Part shown: positions 6,568 through 14,741 of the stretch, piece after piece
How positions within the stretch are numbered: the stretch's first letter is position 1
Layout: each line of letters starts with the position of its first letter
Assembly (NCBI GenBank): GCA_001604405.1
Contig: LVBL01000048.1
Span: forward strand, 1-50,981
Length of the DNA stretch: 50,981 bases
Direction of reading: 5' to 3'
DNA from: Spirochaetales bacterium Spiro_10
GTDB lineage: Bacteria; Spirochaetota; Spirochaetia; Treponematales; Treponemataceae
Made by a program: the position numbers and the translations under genes
Notes under the pieces: model-generated
Database searches by the model: none
Seen by the model: the letters and a program-made list of their open reading frames with translations, nothing else
What the model was told of the DNA's origin: nothing

Positions 6568-8202
6568 ATGATACCGCTAAACCATGTAGTCTCCGCGTTG
6601 TTGTTTTCGTGCGCGCTCTACACCGTGTTCCTTTCCCTCCTCACGTTCCGGAAAATCCGTCCGCGGAAAGTCGGTTCCGCGCTCGTTTCGCTGATGGTCG
6701 CGTCGGTGTTCTATTCCGCGGGGTACGGCCTCGAGCTTTTCTCGGGGGACCCCGCGTGGACGTTCGCGTGCCTGCGGGTGCAGTACGTCGGGCTCGCCTT
6801 CATGCCGTACCTCATACTGCGGATAGCCCTCGAGTTCACGGGACAGTACCGGTCGTACGGAAAGGTCTTGCGCGTTCCCTTGGGCATCGGCGTCATCGCC
6901 TTCGCGGCCGTCCAGACGAACGCCCTGCACGGGCTTTTTTACTCCTCGGTCGGCACGGACTTCTCGGGCCCCTTCCCGACCTCGCTTCTCGCGAAGGGAC
7001 CGGTGTACGCCGCGCACATGACGTCCTTCATCGTCTCGTGCCTCGCGGCCTTCCTGATCTACATGCGGCTCCTGCTCGCCCCGAGGGGGATCGAGCACAA
7101 GCGGCTCTACGTGCTCGCCTCGACCACGGTGTTCCCCCTCGCCGGCATAGCGCTCTACCTGCTCGCGATCGTTCCCTGGCATCTTGACCCGAGCCCGGTG
7201 TCCGCCCTTCTGTGCAGCACGTTCATGCTGTACGGGATCAGGCGGACGGGTTTGCTCGAGCTCGGACAGCGCGCCCGCGACCTCGTGTTCTCGTCCATGC
7301 GCGAGGCGGTCATCGTGACGAGCAGGCCCGACACGATCGCGGAGTACAACGAGGCGGCGCGGCGGATATTCCCCGAGCTTGCGCGCGAGGCCCGCGGCCT
7401 TTCGCTCGCGGACGCGGTGCCCTGCCTCGCGGGACATCTTCCCGCCGAGAACGACTGCCTGGACTACGCGCGGCCAGGCCAGGCGGCGTCCGCCCGGTCC
7501 GAACGAAGCGGGCCGGACGGTCACGGAAAACCGGGACGGCGGAGGCGGAAGGACGCCGATGCGGCGGTGCCCGGCGTGCGGTACGAGATAAGGAACGTGC
7601 CCGTCATGGACGGGAGGGGCAGGGTCCTCGGCAACGCGTACATCTTCAGGGACGTGACGCGGGAGCGGGAATACCTGGAGAGCCTGAAGAAGCGGGCGCT
7701 GATCGACGGACTGACCGAGCTCAACAACCGGGGATACTGGGAGGAACTCGCGGGGAAGTCCTTGCGTTCCTCGTTCGAGCGCGGCGGCGAGTGCGCCTTT
7801 CTGATGTTCGACCTTGACCGCTTCAAGGACATCAACGACTCCTTCGGGCACGACGCCGGCGACAACATCCTCCGCTCGGTCTCGAGGCGCGTTCAGTCGG
7901 CCTTGCGCGAGCGGGACGTGGCGGGCCGGTACGGCGGGGACGAGTTCTGCGTGTGCCTGCCGAACACGGGGAAGGAGGAGTGTCTCGCCTTTTCCGAGCG
8001 CCTCAAGCGGGAGGTCTCCTCGATAAGCATCTCGTCCGGGGGCGTCAACACGCCGGTTACCATCAGCGTCGGGATTTCGGTCGCCTCGCCCGGCGACGGC
8101 GCGAGCGTCACGAGGTGCCTTTCGCAGGCGGACCAGGCCCTCTACCGCGCGAAGCGGAACGGGCGGAACGGGATCGCGTGCTTCGAGGAGAACCGGCCGT
8201 AG
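6568..8202 (+). CDS. 7TM sensor diguanylate cyclase (GGDEF)
   Basis: The 544-residue protein has an N-terminal seven-helix membrane module of the histidine-kinase N-terminal 7TM type (about residues 5-225; RVQYVGLAFMPYLILRIALE, then TNALHGLFY). A PAS-like region (about 240-370) contains a poorly conserved insert rich in Arg/Gly. The GGDEF domain follows: DGLTELNNRGYWEEL, FDLDRFKDINDSFGHDAGD, and RYGGDEF at about 454-460. An RERD inhibitory site lies five residues before GGDEF, so product inhibition by c-di-GMP is expected. The intact GGDEF signature implies it makes c-di-GMP from GTP at the membrane. GGAGGAA precedes the ATG. The signal sensed is unknown. The same 7TM module recurs in the kinase at 17102-18937. 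Confidence 0.88.
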   Translation: MIPLNHVVSALLFSCALYTVFLSLLTFRKIRPRKVGSALVSLMVASVFYSAGYGLELFSGDPAWTFACLRVQYVGLAFMPYLILRIALEFTGQYRSYGKVLRVPLGIGVIAFAAVQTNALHGLFYSSVGTDFSGPFPTSLLAKGPVYAAHMTSFIVSCLAAFLIYMRLLLAPRGIEHKRLYVLASTTVFPLAGIALYLLAIVPWHLDPSPVSALLCSTFMLYGIRRTGLLELGQRARDLVFSSMREAVIVTSRPDTIAEYNEAARRIFPELAREARGLSLADAVPCLAGHLPAENDCLDYARPGQAASARSERSGPDGHGKPGRRRRKDADAAVPGVRYEIRNVPVMDGRGRVLGNAYIFRDVTREREYLESLKKRALIDGLTELNNRGYWEELAGKSLRSSFERGGECAFLMFDLDRFKDINDSFGHDAGDNILRSVSRRVQSALRERDVAGRYGGDEFCVCLPNTGKEECLAFSERLKREVSSISISSGGVNTPVTISVGISVASPGDGASVTRCLSQADQALYRAKRNGRNGIACFEENRP

Positions 8203-8206
8203 CGGG

Positions 8207-8845
8207 CTAGCGGATCACGAAAAAGCGGTGGTAGGTGTTTTCCGGGACCCGGTAGGTCTTTACCGACGTGAATCCGCGCGCCAGGGCAAGCTTCTCCATG
8301 CCGTTCCGTATGTCGCGGAGCCGGTACCCCCGCTTGTTTATCTCCCAATAGTGCTGTCCGTCGAACGCGTGCTCCGTGGCCCTCCAGAACGGCGAGTCGA
8401 GCACCACGGCCTTCGGTCCTTTTCGGGGCCTGAACAGGCTGACGGCGCGCGCGGGCCTGGCGTCGGGCAGGGAGACGACGACGCGGTTTTTCGCGACGCG
8501 CAGCATCTCGCTCAACGAGCGTTCAAGGCACTCGTAGGGAAGGTGCTCCAGTACCTGGAAACAGCAGACGACGTCGAATTGCCCGTCGCCGAGCGGTATG
8601 TCCGTCACGGAGCCCACTATGTCCGGCCCGAGCGCGGGGTCGATATCCATCGACTGGTATCGCACTCCCTGGAGTTTGACGACGGCCCCGAGTACCCCCG
8701 GTCCCGTGCCGATCTCGAGCACGCTCGCGGGTCCGCATCCGAGCACCTCGCGGATTTGCCTGTATTGGCTGATCCAGCGGGCCTTGTCGAAGTAGCTCAT
8801 GAAGTCATAGTGGTTTTTCCCGACTTGTACGTTTGGCCGAAACAC
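8207..8845 (-). CDS. Class I SAM-dependent methyltransferase
   Basis: Motif I VLEIGTGPGVLGAVVKLQG, then SMDIDPALGPDIVGSVTDIP, and FDVVCCFQVLEHLPYE identify a UbiE/Methyltransf_11-type enzyme. The first ATG in frame is too deep (MSYFDKARW). I prefer GTG at 8845 because GGGGGAG lies about five bases upstream, giving 212 residues; TTG at 8890 without a ribosome site would give 227. The C-terminal half (KGPKAVVLDSPFWRATEHAF and the His/Trp-rich GQHYWEINKRGY) is typical of methyltransferases near glycan genes. It is divergent from the GT2-GtrA gene, which may hint at a role on glycans or lipids, but the substrate is unknown. Confidence 0.82.
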   Translation of the reverse strand: MFRPNVQVGKNHYDFMSYFDKARWISQYRQIREVLGCGPASVLEIGTGPGVLGAVVKLQGVRYQSMDIDPALGPDIVGSVTDIPLGDGQFDVVCCFQVLEHLPYECLERSLSEMLRVAKNRVVVSLPDARPARAVSLFRPRKGPKAVVLDSPFWRATEHAFDGQHYWEINKRGYRLRDIRNGMEKLALARGFTSVKTYRVPENTYHRFFVIR

Positions 8846-8977
8846 AGGGCTCCCCCGGCCCAGTATGCGGGGAATTGGCCGAATATGCAACGGCGCGGCG
8901 GATCGCCGAATCGCCGTTTTTTTTAGTGCAAAAACTCGAAAACTGCCGCATTATGGTAGGACTGTCGGGAGAGAACT

Positions 8978-10087
8978 GTGACGAAACTGAGTTTGGTTAT
9001 TCCGTGTTATAACGAGGAGAAAACGCTTCGGTCGATCGTCGAACGCGTGTTGGGGCTGAAGTCCGAATCGCTTGATCTGGAAGTCGTGATTGTCGACGAC
9101 TGCTCGAAGGACGCGAGCCTCGAGATCGCGAGGGCGCTCGCGATCGAGTACCCCTGCGTCAAGGCGTTCTCGCACGACGTGAACTCGGGCAAGGGCGCCG
9201 CGCTTCGAACGGGTTTTTTGGCGGCCACCGGCGACTTCGTCGGCATACAGGACGCCGACATGGAATATACGCCCGAGGACTACCTCTCCATGCTGGAGCC
9301 CCTGCTCGCGGGGGACGCGGACGTCGTGTACGGAAGCAGGTATCTCAAAACCGAAACGAGGCGCGTGCTTCCGTATTGGCATTCAAGGATGAACCAGTCG
9401 CTAACGGCCTTTTCGAACATGTTCACCAATCTTGACATCACGGACATGGAAACGTGCTACAAGCTGTTTCGGCGCGAGGTGATTCGGGAGATCGCCCCGA
9501 AGCTGAGGGAAAACCGGTTTGGCTTCGAGCCCGAGGTGACCGCCCACGTTGCACGCGGGTGCTACCGGGTGTACGAGCGGGCGATCGACTATAGTCCCCG
9601 GACCTTTGCCGAGGGCAAGAAGATCGGCTGGAAGGACGGCGTGCGCGCGCTCTATTGCGTCTTCCACTACGGCGCGAGCCATGCGCCCCTGCCGATGCAG
9701 CTTATCCTCTATTTTTTCATCGGCGGGCTCAGCGCGGTGATCAATATCGTCGCGTTTGGCGCCCTCTCCGCGCTTACCCTGCCGTTCGCCGCCTCGATCC
9801 TCGGGGCCTTTGCCGTGTCGGCCCTGGCGAATTACCTCATGTGCATCGCGATCCTCTTTCGCCACAAGGCGCGGTGGACGTCGTCGGGGGAGTTGGCCGC
9901 GTATCTCCTGACCTTCCTTATAATGGCCACGGTCGACTATTACTCAACGGCCTTTCTCGTCGCCGCCGGAACCCGCCCGCTGTACGCCAAGGCCCTCGCC
10001 TCGGTCATCGGATTCTTCGGGAATTTCCTGTTGCGCAAGTACCTGGTGTTCCCCGAGAAAAAGATCTCGTGCGGAACCGGCAGCTGA
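8978..10087 (+). CDS. GT2 glycosyltransferase fused to a GtrA-like membrane domain
   Basis: The first 235 residues are a dolichyl-phosphate-mannose-synthase-like GT2 domain: LSLVIPCYNEEKTL, VVIVDDCSKDAS, and a catalytic metal-binding DAD in GIQDADMEYTPED. ITDMETCYKLFRREV and FGFEPEVTAHVA are also typical. Residues about 240-365 are a four-helix GtrA-like domain (YFFIGGLSAVINIVAFGALS and FFGNFLLRKYLVF). GtrA proteins are thought to flip undecaprenyl-linked sugars. The fusion suggests one protein that loads a sugar onto a polyprenyl phosphate and moves it across the inner membrane. The start is GTG 8978 with GGGAGAG upstream. Family assignment is strong; donor sugar unknown. Confidence 0.9.
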   Translation: MTKLSLVIPCYNEEKTLRSIVERVLGLKSESLDLEVVIVDDCSKDASLEIARALAIEYPCVKAFSHDVNSGKGAALRTGFLAATGDFVGIQDADMEYTPEDYLSMLEPLLAGDADVVYGSRYLKTETRRVLPYWHSRMNQSLTAFSNMFTNLDITDMETCYKLFRREVIREIAPKLRENRFGFEPEVTAHVARGCYRVYERAIDYSPRTFAEGKKIGWKDGVRALYCVFHYGASHAPLPMQLILYFFIGGLSAVINIVAFGALSALTLPFAASILGAFAVSALANYLMCIAILFRHKARWTSSGELAAYLLTFLIMATVDYYSTAFLVAAGTRPLYAKALASVIGFFGNFLLRKYLVFPEKKISCGTGS

Positions 10088-10132
10088 TTCGGGATCGCGG
10101 CGCGGTCGCCCCCGCGCGGCCGCGCGAAACGC

Positions 10133-10162
10133 TTGCGCGTCGGTGGCGCGCGGGTGTAGAAT
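10133..10162 (+). promoter_or_regulatory. Promoter for leader ORF and GNAT gene
   Basis: TTGCGC (10133-10138), an 18-base spacer and TAGAAT (10157-10162). Transcription would start near 10169, giving a leader of about 160 bases before the GNAT start, long enough for the small ORF and stem described next. Confidence 0.45.
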
Positions 10163-10195
10163 GACGGGACAGTCAGTCGTACCGGGAGGTCATAC

Positions 10196-10249
10196 ATGTT
10201 CAGAGTGTTATCAGTGACGCGGCGAGGGGTTGCGATCAAGGCCGTCTGA
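10196..10249 (+). CDS. Putative 17-residue leader peptide
   Basis: ATG 10196 is preceded by GGGAGGT at ideal spacing, the best ribosome site in this stretch. It opens MFRVLSVTRRGVAIKAV, ending at TGA 10247-10249. The stop codon is the first three bases of a 10-bp inverted repeat whose other arm lies just before the GNAT ribosome site. The peptide is basic and not known to me. Candidate only; too short to judge by codon use. Confidence 0.4.
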   Translation: MFRVLSVTRRGVAIKAV

Positions 10250-10315
10250 CCGTTCCCGTCTTTCGTTCCGGCTCATTCCCGCGCTAAAAAAACAACCACT
10301 TCACAGGAACGGTCA
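10247..10315 (+). promoter_or_regulatory. Long-loop stem between leader ORF and GNAT gene
   Basis: TGACCGTTCC (10247-10256) and GGAACGGTCA (10306-10315) are perfect 10-bp complements with a 49-base loop. The AAGGAG of the GNAT gene starts four bases after the second arm. A ribosome terminating on the leader ORF would melt the stem. Pairing is seen; regulation is inferred. Confidence 0.45.
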
Positions 10316-10330
10316 ACCAAGGAGTTGCCC

Positions 10331-11347
10331 GTGAATATCATCGTTATCTCAAGCGCCGCCGACGTTCGTCGCGCGGCCGATATTGCCGTTTCGTCGTACC
10401 GGCGGTTGACCGCCGAGTTGCCCTGGCTTCCCCCGCGCGGAGCCGGTGAGTTCATTCCGCGCATCGAGTGGATGATGAACGAGGGCCGGGTGTACGCCCT
10501 CGAGGACGGAGGAAGCATGGAAGCCTTCCTCGGCTGGTTCCGCCTAGACGACTTCCGGAACCTGGGACCCGGCGCGCTCACCCCCGACTGGTGTTGGGGC
10601 GTGCGCGACGATTCGCCCGACGGAGCGCCCCCGGACGCGCGTGCCGTATCGCGGCGTTTGAGCCCGCTCGTCCGGCACATGCTTGGCGATCTCGCGCGCG
10701 CTGGTCTCCCGGTCCACGCGGTCGGCGTTCCGGCTTCGGCGGGCGCCGGTCTTGAGGAGTTCTCCCTCCTGGGCTGGGGCCGGATCGTGCTCGACGCGGC
10801 GCGTCCCGCACGGGACCTGCGCGCGCTTCTGGACGGGCGTACGGCGGGGGAGCGGACGGGCGGCGATCATGCCGCGGATGACGGGATCACCGTCAGGCCC
10901 GCAAACCCCAGCGATGCCCGATCCCTCGCCATGCTCGACGCGCGCCTCGCGGCGCATATCTCCGAGCCGCCGGTGCTCATGCCCGATGCCCGCGGATCGG
11001 ACGCCGGGGAGTGGGCGGAGTGGCTCGAACGGCCCGACGCGCTGACCTTCGTCGCCGAGCGCGCGGGAGGCGGGCTTGCCGGGTTTATCAAGGCCGCGCC
11101 TCCCGGGTTCGACGTCAGCTGGTTCGTGCACGGCGAGGAAACTCTCGCGATATGCGGACTGTGGGTGGAACCGTCGGCGCGCGGAAGCTCTGTCGGCGAG
11201 CGCCTTCTTTCGGCCCTCGTCGACCGGGCGCTGTCGCTCGGGAAGACGCTCGTGTCGGTGGATTGCGAGACGCATAACCCGGAGGCGCGCGCCTTCTGGC
11301 TGCGCTACTTCGCGCCGGTAAGCTGGTCCTTCGAACGAAGGTTCTGA
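10331..11347 (+). CDS. GNAT family N-acetyltransferase, two-domain
   Basis: The 338-residue protein has a C-terminal GNAT domain (about residues 185-338). ICGLWVEPSARGSSVGERLL is the acetyl-CoA binding region (R/Q-x-x-G-x-G/A variant), and NPEARAFWLRYF the usual helix after it. The N-terminal half (IVISSAADVRRAADIAVSSY, MEAFLGWFR) looks like a second, degenerate GNAT-like domain. I choose GTG 10331 over TTG 10325, since AAGGAG is seven bases before the GTG but touches the TTG. Substrate unknown. The gene has a structured leader with a small ORF, which is unusual for this family. Confidence 0.8.
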   Translation: MNIIVISSAADVRRAADIAVSSYRRLTAELPWLPPRGAGEFIPRIEWMMNEGRVYALEDGGSMEAFLGWFRLDDFRNLGPGALTPDWCWGVRDDSPDGAPPDARAVSRRLSPLVRHMLGDLARAGLPVHAVGVPASAGAGLEEFSLLGWGRIVLDAARPARDLRALLDGRTAGERTGGDHAADDGITVRPANPSDARSLAMLDARLAAHISEPPVLMPDARGSDAGEWAEWLERPDALTFVAERAGGGLAGFIKAAPPGFDVSWFVHGEETLAICGLWVEPSARGSSVGERLLSALVDRALSLGKTLVSVDCETHNPEARAFWLRYFAPVSWSFERRF

Positions 11348-11420
11348 CGCGAAAAACGTGCCGGAAGCGCGTTTTTGTGGTGTATACTTCCTTGTGACCC
11401 GCACATCACAAGGAGTATCC

Positions 11421-12014
11421 ATGAAACGCATCGTATATCTTCTTTTTTTCGCCACGCTCGCCCTCGGGGCGGCCCATTCACAGAGCGCGGCGCAGAAGGC
11501 CCTGTATGACCGGTACGTCACCGGCACCGGTTTCGCCGGCAACGCGGGGGAGCAGGACGTCGGCGCGTACGACGCCGCCTCCGGCGTCCCGGCGGGACCG
11601 GTCGCGAAATCGACGAACCAGTTCGTCGACTATCTCATCAAAAGCGCGAGCGGAAAGGATTTCGCGCTCGAGGACTATGTCTTTCTCGCCTATACGGAAT
11701 TCCTCGGCGGAGACGGACTCCCGGTCGCCGTCTCGACCGTGTCCGGTACGCTCAAGGCGGGCGAGGCGGGCGAGCTCGGCAAGCTTGTCCGGGGCGGCGC
11801 CCTGAAGCTGAACGACGTCTTTCGCGTCGTGCACGAACGCGACTCGCTCAACGTGGCGAAGGAAGGCCCCGCGCAGGCGCCTGACGCGAAGAGCTACGAG
11901 ACGGCCCGGTACCTGCATGTGTACGCCTTCGTGTTCAGGGATTCGTCCGGAAGGCGCAACGTCGTGCGGATCATAGACGAGCATACGGTGGGGTCCGCGG
12001 GAAGGAAATTCTAG
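11421..12014 (+). CDS. Hypothetical secreted protein
   Basis: ATG 11421 follows AAGGAG by six bases and opens a clear signal peptide (MKRIVYLLFFATLALGAAHS, cleavage near AHS-Q). The mature part of about 175 residues has no cysteine and no membrane helix. It contains KSTNQFVDYLIKSASGKDF, then VFLAYTEFLGGDGLP and a C-terminal strand-rich segment ARYLHVYAFVFRDSSGRRNV. I do not recognise a family. It stands alone between the GNAT gene and a convergent outer-membrane gene, so context gives no role. Confidence 0.75.
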   Translation: MKRIVYLLFFATLALGAAHSQSAAQKALYDRYVTGTGFAGNAGEQDVGAYDAASGVPAGPVAKSTNQFVDYLIKSASGKDFALEDYVFLAYTEFLGGDGLPVAVSTVSGTLKAGEAGELGKLVRGGALKLNDVFRVVHERDSLNVAKEGPAQAPDAKSYETARYLHVYAFVFRDSSGRRNVVRIIDEHTVGSAGRKF

Positions 12015-12074
12015 TCTCCTCCCGGGCGGCACGCCGGGCGGCGCGCGGCGCCGCAAGCGGGCGCGCGGGCGGGC

Positions 12075-12124
12075 AAAAAAAAAGCGCCGGACGACCCGGG
12101 CAAAAGCCCGAGGCAATCCGGCGC
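12075..12124 (-). terminator. Rho-independent terminator of the outer-membrane barrel gene
   Basis: Read on the minus strand: GCGCCGGA pairs with TCCGGCGC (12124-12117 with 12091-12084), with an inner CGGGC/GCCCG stem, followed by a run of nine T (12083-12075). It lies 48 bases after the stop of the gene at 12172-12834. Confidence 0.85.
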
Positions 12125-12171
12125 GCACGCGATGTCCGATTCGCCGGGACGGACGCCCCGGCGGGCGGAAA

Positions 12172-12834
12172 TCAGAACTGGTAGCTTACGCCGAACTCGA
12201 TGGAGAGCGCGAGTTCGCGGTCTTCCTCGAAGTTCTCGTAGAGAACGGGGAGCACGCCGGCATAGACCTCGAGGGCGTCGAAGGCCATGGTGTACTTCGC
12301 CTCTCCCTCGATGTTCCCGAGCTTGAAGTCGGGGCTGATGAGGAGGTAGGCGGTGGCGGAGAGGTCGAGGGTTCCCGGTCCGAGTTCCATCGAATAGACG
12401 GGGCCGGCATAGATGTCGAAGGCCGTCTCGGGGGTGTAGTAGAACTCGGCGCCGGCGTTGAGGATCTTCCAGGTCGCGTCGAGGGCGACGACGCCGGTCA
12501 GGTCTTCTTCGGTATCGTCGTTGATGTCAAAGACGTTTTCGTTGCTGATCTCGAAGTCCACGTCGAACTTGTTGAAGGCGTACACGATCTCGCCGGTGAC
12601 CGTCTCGAAGGAGAAATCGGGCATCACGATGGAGTTGACCTCGACGGACGCGGAAAAACCGGTCTCGCCGAAGGTCGCCTCGACGCCAAGGTCGACGCCA
12701 AGGCCCAGGTCGGCATCCTCGAGCAGAAGGTCGCTCGTCTCGGCATCGGCATAGGCCTTGAAGCTTACCGGCAGGGCGAACGCCATCGTCGCGGCGACAA
12801 CAAGCAAAAGGAGAAGGGTAGTCAGTTTCTTCAT
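12172..12834 (-). CDS. Outer-membrane beta-barrel protein
   Basis: A 220-residue protein with a clear signal peptide (MKKLTTLLLLLVVAATMAFA, cleavage after FAL or AFA). The mature part alternates polar and hydrophobic residues and is acidic, Gly/Ala/Phe-rich, with repeating strands such as ATFGETGFSASVEVNS and GVVALDATWKILNAGAEFYY. It ends in an aromatic residue (GVSYQF), the usual C-terminal signal for BAM insertion. No enzyme motif is seen. It is likely a small porin or structural barrel. GTGAGG lies upstream of ATG 12834, and a strong terminator follows, so it is monocistronic and perhaps well expressed. Confidence 0.75.
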   Translation of the reverse strand: MKKLTTLLLLLVVAATMAFALPVSFKAYADAETSDLLLEDADLGLGVDLGVEATFGETGFSASVEVNSIVMPDFSFETVTGEIVYAFNKFDVDFEISNENVFDINDDTEEDLTGVVALDATWKILNAGAEFYYTPETAFDIYAGPVYSMELGPGTLDLSATAYLLISPDFKLGNIEGEAKYTMAFDALEVYAGVLPVLYENFEEDRELALSIEFGVSYQF

Positions 12835-12906
12835 AAAAAAACCTCACTATTCAAAATGCCTGACCCGTGCGGGCAAGGCGTATTAAAGACTAGCACATAG
12901 TTGGCG

Positions 12907-12947
12907 AAAAACAAAAAAAGAGGCATAGACGTTTATCTACACCTCTT
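12907..12947 (-). terminator. Terminator after the MCP gene
   Basis: On the minus strand AAGAGGTGTAGATAAACGTC and the following TATGCCTCTT form a hairpin (5 bp, 2x2 mismatch, 4 bp), then T7 and GTTTTT. It lies about 70 bases after the stop of the chemoreceptor at 13019. Confidence 0.65.
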
Positions 12948-13018
12948 CGCGTTTTGTGCCATACCTGCCTTATAGCACGCGGCGAAGGACGTGTCAATCG
13001 GCGGGGTCGCTCGACGGG

Positions 13019-13876
13019 TCACTCTTCGCGGTCGAGCAGGCGGTCGAGGCTCGCGTGGCTTCGCTGCAAAACCTCGAGCACGACGTGCGTGTCGTGCATC
13101 GAATCGTTCACGCGCTCGAGCGAGGACAGTCCGTCGTTGAGCGCGAGCGCCTCCTCGCGTATGGACGAGGTTATGCCGGAGAGCGAATCGCCCGCGGTGC
13201 TCAGGTCCCTCGCGTTTTCCGCGAAGCGCTCGAGGATCGCGCCGAACGACTCGCCGAAGCGGGAAAAGAGGGCGGTAAACTCGTTCATGCGCGCGTCGAT
13301 CGCGTTGACCGCCTTGCGGAACTCCCCGACGTTCGACTCTATGCTGCGCGCGAAGTCCCCCGTCTGAACCGCGAGCGACCGCACCTCGTTCGCGATGACG
13401 CGAAAGCCCCGCCCCACGGCGCCCGCCCTCGCGGCCTCGATCGACGCGTTGATGGCGAGTATCCCCGTCCTCTCCGAGACGTCCTTGATGGCGCCGGTCA
13501 TGCCGGCCACGCTTTCCGTTTTCTCCCCGAGCTCGGCGAACAGGCGGGCGAGCGAGCGCGCGTTGTCGGACGCGGCCTTGATCTCCTCCATCCTCCGCTC
13601 TATCTCGAGGTCCATCGCCGCGTTCTTCGAAAGCACCGCGTTCATCGTCTCGTCGATGTGCCTCGTGTTTTCCGAGGTCGCCTCGCTCGAGGCGCGCATC
13701 TCCTCGAACGCGCTGACGATCGTCTCGAGCCCGCGTTCCACCTGGCCCATGGCCTCGTCGAGGATCTCGAGCGAGTGGGTCGTGACGGAGTTGAGTATCA
13801 CGCTCTTGTTGTAACCCACGACGAACTTTCCGATCGCCGTCTCGTAGTTCTTTCCGTTGCCGGTTTCCGCGCTCAT
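13019..13876 (-). CDS. Soluble methyl-accepting chemotaxis protein paired with ODP
   Basis: The 285-residue protein is almost entirely a coiled-coil MCP signalling domain without signal peptide, membrane segment or sensor domain. The hairpin tip is SERTGILAINASIEAARAG, then GRGFRVIANEVRSLA. Compared with the common QTNLLALNA it has RTGILAINA. About 90 N-terminal residues (GKFVVGYNKSVILNSVTTHS) could contact the partner. It lies 15 bases downstream of the ODP gene on the same strand. In Treponema denticola a cytoplasmic receptor of this kind takes its signal from the neighbouring di-iron ODP protein and controls CheA. The same role is inferred here from synteny and domain content. A terminator follows, so the pair is a two-gene operon. 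Confidence 0.85.
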   Translation of the reverse strand: MSAETGNGKNYETAIGKFVVGYNKSVILNSVTTHSLEILDEAMGQVERGLETIVSAFEEMRASSEATSENTRHIDETMNAVLSKNAAMDLEIERRMEEIKAASDNARSLARLFAELGEKTESVAGMTGAIKDVSERTGILAINASIEAARAGAVGRGFRVIANEVRSLAVQTGDFARSIESNVGEFRKAVNAIDARMNEFTALFSRFGESFGAILERFAENARDLSTAGDSLSGITSSIREEALALNDGLSSLERVNDSMHDTHVVLEVLQRSHASLDRLLDREE

Positions 13877-13891
13877 GTCCGTCCGCTCCGC

Positions 13892-14662
13892 CTAAAAGTA
13901 CTGGTCGGCAAGGTCGACACCGCAGCGCAGGGCCGAAAGCCAGTCGAGAAAGTCGGCGAGGGCCTGTCCCCGGTACACCGCCCCGTGCTGCGGGGCGATC
14001 ATGTCGGGCTTGAGCCGGCGCACGGCGTCGCACCAGCGGCGCGTCACGGCATTGGACGCCATGTACCGCTCGTGGAAACCCGAGATGGAGGCCTTGTGCC
14101 GGGCGAAATCCTCGACGAACACCGTTTCCTCCCCCTCCTCGAACACGGCCGCCCCGATGTCCCCCGAAAAGAGGATGCGCGAGACGGGATCGTACAGGCT
14201 GAACTGGCCGGGCGAGTGCATGAAGTGCGCGGGGACGCAGGTGAGCTCGAGGGAGGGGCCGACCTTCAGCTTCGAGCCCCGGTCCGGTATGGGAAGCACG
14301 CGCGTCGAGTCAACTATGCCGAAGTGCGGAAGGAAGCGCAGCCAGAGTTCCGAGATGTAGACCTTCGCCTGCGTTATGCCGAGCCAGAGCGCTATCCCCG
14401 ACGATACGTCCGGGTCCTGGTGCGAGAAAAAGATCGCGTCGATTTTGTCGATCGATATGTACCGGCTGACGGAGGCGACGACCCGCGAGAAGAGGTGTAC
14501 CCCTCCCGGATCGAGGAGTATTCCCCTGCCGTTGTCGATAATCAGGTATTGCATCGTCTGTATGACGCCCTTGCGGTATTTTCCCTCGGTTCCGAGCCAG
14601 ATGAACGAATGGGTGCCGTTCTCGTACAGAACCCGTCCGTTGACCTCTTCTTCCCGAATCAT
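13892..14662 (-). CDS. Oxygen-binding di-iron protein (ODP), MBL-fold chemotaxis sensor
   Basis: A 256-residue metallo-beta-lactamase-fold protein of the flavodi-iron type without the flavodoxin domain. The metal ligands are visible: H81, D83 and D85 in FFSHQDPD, H146/H149 in VPAHFMHSPGQF, D168 in LFSGDIGA and H226 in APQHGAVY. The second position is Asp rather than the Glu of NO/O2 reductases, as in sensor ODPs. Family knowledge: such ODPs bind O2/iron and signal through a partner cytoplasmic MCP rather than reduce O2. The MCP gene follows by 15 bases. AAGGAG precedes ATG 14662. An AT-rich dyad (GTAAGTTAAATCTTAC, 14682-14697) lies just upstream and may be an operator. Confidence 0.88.
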   Translation of the reverse strand: MIREEEVNGRVLYENGTHSFIWLGTEGKYRKGVIQTMQYLIIDNGRGILLDPGGVHLFSRVVASVSRYISIDKIDAIFFSHQDPDVSSGIALWLGITQAKVYISELWLRFLPHFGIVDSTRVLPIPDRGSKLKVGPSLELTCVPAHFMHSPGQFSLYDPVSRILFSGDIGAAVFEEGEETVFVEDFARHKASISGFHERYMASNAVTRRWCDAVRRLKPDMIAPQHGAVYRGQALADFLDWLSALRCGVDLADQYF

Positions 14663-14741
14663 GTCCGTCTCCTTCCTGTATGTAAGTTAAATCTTACTTC
14701 TCTTCATTTCCGATTGCAAGGGGTAACGCGCGCCTCGCGGC

